From contig JACQVT010000773.1 in the NCBI GenBank assembly GCA_016209665.1, positions 1-17,836 on the forward strand: a stretch of 17,836 nucleotides of DNA. Reading direction: 5' to 3'. Origin of the DNA: Planctomycetota bacterium. Its GTDB lineage: Bacteria > Planctomycetota > Phycisphaerae > UBA1845 > PWPN01. The notes below the pieces were generated by a model, which was given only the letters and a program-made list of their open reading frames with translations, ran no database searches and was not told the origin of the DNA. Positions 14,622 to 17,836 of the stretch are shown piece by piece (positions within the stretch are counted from its first letter, which is position 1; every line of letters begins with the position of its first letter). Position numbers and translations under genes: made by a program.

Positions 14622-15566
14622 CTATGCAAACGGAAGGTCGGGCTGGACAGCGATTGAGGTCGGACGGTGAACAGAACCTGCGATATGGCAGGAGCCGTCG
14701 GCCAAGCCCGGATTCTTGCAGCGGCATGGCGAAACCGTGATGCCGTATTGGCGACCAATGTCAGCCAACCTCGCGAAACGCTCTCTTCGCTCCTGCTCAC
14801 CGATGCTCTGCCCGCCGCTGCGGCCGTCCGTGAACTCCTGGTACGACCACTCCTCAGGCTGTTGATCGGGCTGCAAGCGCTTCAGAGTTGATGCGAGGAT
14901 CTTCGCGAACGCCGGCCTGAGGAACATGTAACTGGCGGCCGCGAAGGTTACTCCGCTCGCCGAGATGGCCTCGAGTAGCGAGTCAACGGCTGGCGACGCA
15001 TCCGTTACGTCGGGGATCAGAGGATCCAATCGCGCGGTTACGCGAAGCTTGATCGACACGAGGGCTCGCATCGTCTGGACACGATGGTCGGGTGGTGACG
15101 TTCGCGGTTCGAGGGTGCGCCAAATGGTGTGGTCGAGCGAAGTAAGACCCACCTGGGCGTGAACAAGGTGTGCGTGCTTCTCAAAAAGCCCGAGAAAGCG
15201 GTCAGTCACGAATCCCTTCGTAAGAAAAGCCACTTCCACTCCGGCATCCAGCAGCGCCCGCATGGTTTCGTAGGTCGCCTGCTGGACCTCCGCCAAATAC
15301 TGGAAGGCATCGCTGGATGGGCTGAAATACACCCGTTCCGGGCGCTTTCGCTTGCGCTTCAACTCCTCCGCAACCAGTGCCGCGGTATTGGTAAACAGAA
15401 CTACTCGGTCCGGCCCCGGATAGTCGCGATAGCTCTTAATGTAGCAATATGTGCATCCGAGGCTGCAACCTTGCGTGATGTTGATAGTCGGTAAGCTGCG
15501 CAGACAAGGAATCGATGATGGTGTGAGAATCGGTCCTCTTCTCTCCCGTGCTACTATTTCCATCAT
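14622..15566 (-). CDS. Radical SAM protein, spore-photoproduct-lyase-like (COG1533 type)
   Basis: 314 residues. The 4Fe-4S/SAM motif CxxxCxxC is CSLGCTYC (Cys34, Cys38, Cys41) following LPTINITQGCS, characteristic of SPL-like radical SAM proteins. Further blocks are VYFSPSSDAFQ (79-89), VAFLTKGF (112-119), VGLTSLD (139-145) and TARLDPLIPDV (177-187). A C-terminal Cys cluster, CRCKNPGLADGSCHIAG (Cys281, Cys283, Cys293), may hold a second Fe-S site. The reaction is unknown; relatives range from DNA-lesion repair to nucleic-acid modification, and true spore photoproduct lyase activity should not be assumed. The start ATG overlaps the stop of the upstream methyltransferase gene (ATGA), and GACGAGG lies just before it, implying translational coupling and a shared pathway. 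Confidence 0.82.
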   Translation of the reverse strand: MMEIVARERRGPILTPSSIPCLRSLPTINITQGCSLGCTYCYIKSYRDYPGPDRVVLFTNTAALVAEELKRKRKRPERVYFSPSSDAFQYLAEVQQATYETMRALLDAGVEVAFLTKGFVTDRFLGLFEKHAHLVHAQVGLTSLDHTIWRTLEPRTSPPDHRVQTMRALVSIKLRVTARLDPLIPDVTDASPAVDSLLEAISASGVTFAAASYMFLRPAFAKILASTLKRLQPDQQPEEWSYQEFTDGRSGGQSIGEQERRERFARLADIGRQYGITVSPCRCKNPGLADGSCHIAGSVHRPTSIAVQPDLPFA

Positions 15567-17131
15567 AACCTCGTCCCTTTGAGCCGATGTGCAAGGATGG
15601 GCGCCGCGATGACGTAGTGGTATCCCTCGGTCGAGAAGCCATCGTGAGTAAAGTGAACAGCAGCGACTTGGTCGATTCCGAATTGCTGGAGATGCTGTTT
15701 CAGGACCTCAGGCGTTAAATCAAGGTCTTCAATAACGATTGCGGTCGCCATCTTCAAGATCTGGGCGATGACGCTCTTGCCCGCTCGTGTGATCAACGAT
15801 GCAGGATTAAAGCGACGACAAGGGAGGCTGCATTCCCGCTCGATGAGATATCGCGGATCGTTCAGCCAAACCGCGTTCATGGCGGCGAAGAACTCTCCCA
15901 GGGATAGTTGGGGCATGACTTTTCCCGCGGGTGTCGCTCTCTTGGCTGTGCCGACCCGCAGACGATCAATTCCTGAAGGGAATGATCTGGGCGAAAGGCA
16001 CCGGTGCGGAAGGCAGAGGCAGGGGTTCAACGACGGGAACTCCGACCCCAGCGACCTCGTGGCCTCCAGCGAGAAGAAGCTGAGGTTATCGAGTAATCGA
16101 CACAGGGTCGTGATCTGGAATGGACCGTTTCGTTGTATCCAGGATTCGTCATCGAGCATGTCACGGTAATCTGCTGTACTCCACTCCAGCGAGGAGATGC
16201 CGTGTGCATTGCCGGACAGCCCGTGCGTACGCCCGCTTGAAGGCTCCGAGGAATCAACACAAGAGACCTCAAGAGGTCGTTTGCGGAGGGTCGGCAGCGC
16301 ACGGCGAAGCTCGAGGCAGACCTGCCCAACCAGGTGCCCTGTTCCCGCCCCAAGGTCGAGCATTTTCCACGTGCCGTTTGCGGGCCTCGCGGACTCGGTA
16401 GTCAGGATGGCGCGGGCGAGCGGCACGAGTACCCGCTTGCTGAGCATCCTGGCCCGTGAGTTGGCGAACGGATCCTGCCGATTCCAGGTGAGGCGGGCAA
16501 AACGGTCAATTGCAGCGAAGCTCTGCTGTCGTTGGCCCAGATCAGTGCTTGGAAAGAGCAGGATCTTGGCGTTTTCACCGGCGATCGTGTATTGGCGATA
16601 ATGGTAGAATGGGGCTTCAGTTCCAAGGGGCAGGGCGAGGGGAACGTGACGGGGAGTTGGGTTGCACACCGCCTGCGGAAGACGTCCCAACAGGAAGACC
16701 GGGGTCCGATGACAAACAATCCCACCGGCACGAGCGCCCAGCGACGGCGCTTCCACCGTGAAAGCTTCGAAGGCAACGATTCGACGAACAGCGGGAAGGA
16801 ACTCATCCGCTTCGCCTCTCTCGATACCGATGCGGATCGAATGATGTAGGAGGCCGAAGTAACGCCAGCAATAACGTGCGGCGAGTCCGCGGGATGCCCT
16901 CGGCCGCAGGATCGCCCGCCAGATGGCCTTCAAGCGGTTGAGCCTGTGGATCAACCGCGTGTCAGACCCAGCGAACCGGACGCACGGCTCCCAGAACTCT
17001 CGCCAAGTCCGAGTGACGATGCTCGGCTTGGCTCCCTCCAACACAACCCGGTCAATCAGCCGCTCCGTCCGCATGGTCCGGGTCAGCACGTTCCGAACAC
17101 CATCGCGGTTTTGTCGGGAGATAATCAGCAT
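15563..17131 (-). CDS. SAM-dependent methyltransferase-domain protein with long unknown N-terminus
   Basis: 522 residues from an ATG at 17131 with AGGAT about 10 nt upstream. Residues 1-170 are Arg-rich, mostly helical and unrecognised. A Rossmann methyltransferase core follows: motif I MLDLGAGTG (257-265), a strand ending in acidic CVDSS (291-295), ADYRDML (320-326) and a post-motif strand ITTLCRLLDNLSFF (340-353). The C-terminus (about 464-515) has IEDLDLTPEVLKQHL and VHFTHDGFSTEGYHYVIA. No DNA-methyltransferase NPPY-type motif is visible, so the substrate is open. No signal peptide. It is first in a two-gene leftward operon overlapping the radical SAM gene by 4 bp. Divergent from the metallopeptidase fragment, with 69 bp between starts. 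Base composition is less GC-rich than in the glycan locus, suggesting transfer. Confidence 0.7.
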   Translation of the reverse strand: MLIISRQNRDGVRNVLTRTMRTERLIDRVVLEGAKPSIVTRTWREFWEPCVRFAGSDTRLIHRLNRLKAIWRAILRPRASRGLAARYCWRYFGLLHHSIRIGIERGEADEFLPAVRRIVAFEAFTVEAPSLGARAGGIVCHRTPVFLLGRLPQAVCNPTPRHVPLALPLGTEAPFYHYRQYTIAGENAKILLFPSTDLGQRQQSFAAIDRFARLTWNRQDPFANSRARMLSKRVLVPLARAILTTESARPANGTWKMLDLGAGTGHLVGQVCLELRRALPTLRKRPLEVSCVDSSEPSSGRTHGLSGNAHGISSLEWSTADYRDMLDDESWIQRNGPFQITTLCRLLDNLSFFSLEATRSLGSEFPSLNPCLCLPHRCLSPRSFPSGIDRLRVGTAKRATPAGKVMPQLSLGEFFAAMNAVWLNDPRYLIERECSLPCRRFNPASLITRAGKSVIAQILKMATAIVIEDLDLTPEVLKQHLQQFGIDQVAAVHFTHDGFSTEGYHYVIAAPILAHRLKGTRL

Positions 17132-17200
17132 CAGTGGATCATCCTAACATAAGCCAAACTTAATGGCAACTACCCTGCTCCTGATTGCACACGGGCTAGT

Positions 17201-17836
17201 ATGGGCGCAGCGCGAGCGCGAGACCCTCCCCCATGCACAACAATACACCCGGTGTTCCGGTTCATAGAGCTTTCGGAGAACCGCCCGGACGTGACGTTGT
17301 CTCGAAGCCCCCGGGAGGCTGAACCTCTCCGGGCTCGCTTCCTGGCCGGTCACCCGGAGGACGGCTGGGCCAATGACGCCGCCTGTCGGCTCGCGGCGCG
17401 GCAAGGCCGGCTGGGCTTCCGTGACTTCTATGACATGCAGCTTCAACTCGGCGAGATGACCAAAGCCCAGGTGCTGGGGCTGTTTGAGGAACTCTTCGAA
17501 CTCACACGCGAGCCGTTCCAGCTCGCCAAAAGCCAGATCGATGCGAAACTTGCGGCCGATTACGGCATCGCGGTCGTCGACCTGCGTCCGTGGCATTATC
17601 ACGACCCGTTCTTCCAGGAAGTGCCGGCCGTGTTGGGGGAGTTGCCGGAGTCGGTCTACAAACCGCTAGACATCGTCCAAGTCTGCCGCGAGTTTTACGA
17701 CGGCATTGGGCTGCCGGTCGACGACGTACTCCGGCGCAGCGACCTGTACGAAAAGCCCGGCAAAAATCCGCACGCCTTCTCGATCGACATCGACCGTGCG
17801 GGCGACGTGCGGATCTTAGAGAACATCGTGCCCGGC
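17201..17836 (+). CDS. Gluzincin-type metallopeptidase (M2/M3-like), partial and probably 5'-truncated
   Basis: Open without a stop from ATG 17201 to the window end (212 codons), so the 3' end lies outside. From about 17374 the translation matches M2/M3-type oligopeptidases upstream of the zinc site: AARQGRLGFRDFYDMQLQLG, FELTREPFQLAK, DLRPWHYHDPFFQE, FYDGIGLPVDDVLRRSDLYE and HAFSIDIDRAGDVRIL. The zinc-binding HExxH would lie beyond 17836. Full-length relatives carry roughly 150 or more residues before this block, whereas here only about 58 codons of unrelated-looking sequence precede it. I infer loss of the 5' end, perhaps at the boundary of the accessory region, making this a likely pseudogene. 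The start codon is uncertain. Confidence 0.6.
   Translation, partial: MGAARARDPPPCTTIHPVFRFIELSENRPDVTLSRSPREAEPLRARFLAGHPEDGWANDAACRLAARQGRLGFRDFYDMQLQLGEMTKAQVLGLFEELFELTREPFQLAKSQIDAKLAADYGIAVVDLRPWHYHDPFFQEVPAVLGELPESVYKPLDIVQVCREFYDGIGLPVDDVLRRSDLYEKPGKNPHAFSIDIDRAGDVRILENIVPG

Noticed and set aside
14077..14727. 216-codon minus-strand frame containing SDSNRRPAVYKPG
   Set aside because: That peptide is the well-known translation of a tRNA 3' end; the frame merely reads through the attR copy.
14622..15566. Genuine spore photoproduct lyase
   Set aside because: Only the general radical SAM/SPL-like pattern is seen; there is no sporulation context and it is coupled to a methyltransferase, so the specific name is not justified.

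Overview
The window is GC-rich, gene-dense bacterial DNA. Two sulfatases, two secreted glycoside-hydrolase-type proteins, an esterase-like hydrolase, a LamG protein, a TolB-like propeller protein and an ExuT-type sugar-acid transporter lie together. No SusC/SusD pair is present, and intergenic palindromic repeats occur. This suggests a Planctomycetota genome (perhaps Phycisphaerae-like, possibly from a metagenome). That assignment is inference from gene style; no phylogenetic marker is visible.

Left half (1-11.7 kb), a carbohydrate/sulfate-ester degradation locus. Three genes run leftward: a sulfatase-fold hydrolase with Thr at the formylglycine position (4951-3371), a secreted GH31-type glycosidase lacking the usual N-terminal domain (3066-1222, preceded by a strong sigma70-like promoter and a long structured leader), and a GH43/GH32-like propeller lipoprotein (1018-38). 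A 62-bp divergent spacer separates them from rightward genes: an alpha/beta hydrolase (5014-6060), a canonical CSPTR arylsulfatase (6208-7569), a beta-propeller protein (7629-8414), a major-facilitator transporter (8391-9403) and a large LamG protein (9544-11712). Together they look like a set for desulfating, deacylating and cleaving a complex glycan and importing a sugar acid. The propeller and transporter genes are damaged: the propeller is cut short and runs in frame into the transporter start, which has a TGG-to-TGA change, a missing middle (about TM7-8) and a frameshift.

Middle (11.7-14.35 kb), an integration site. After a repeat-rich spacer (palindromes and a 16-17-bp tandem repeat) comes an intact tRNA-Thr(TGT) at 12139-12211. 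Its 3' part, from the anticodon loop onward, is duplicated 2129 bp downstream (14299-14342) with one mismatch in 44 bp. This is the signature of a tyrosine-recombinase element inserted in a tRNA gene. No integrase is visible; the only substantial cargo is a 462-residue protein with a nucleoside deoxyribosyltransferase/TIR-like core.

Right part (14.35-17.84 kb). A translationally coupled leftward pair encodes a 522-residue protein with a SAM-methyltransferase core and a long uncharacterised N-terminus, then a radical-SAM protein of the spore-photoproduct-lyase-like class. Base composition looks less GC-rich than in the left half, so this is probably accessory DNA too. At the right edge a gluzincin-type metallopeptidase gene is entered; it seems to lack its normal N-terminus and continues beyond the window. 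The best candidates for something undescribed are the NDT/TIR-like cargo gene and the methyltransferase/radical-SAM pair.
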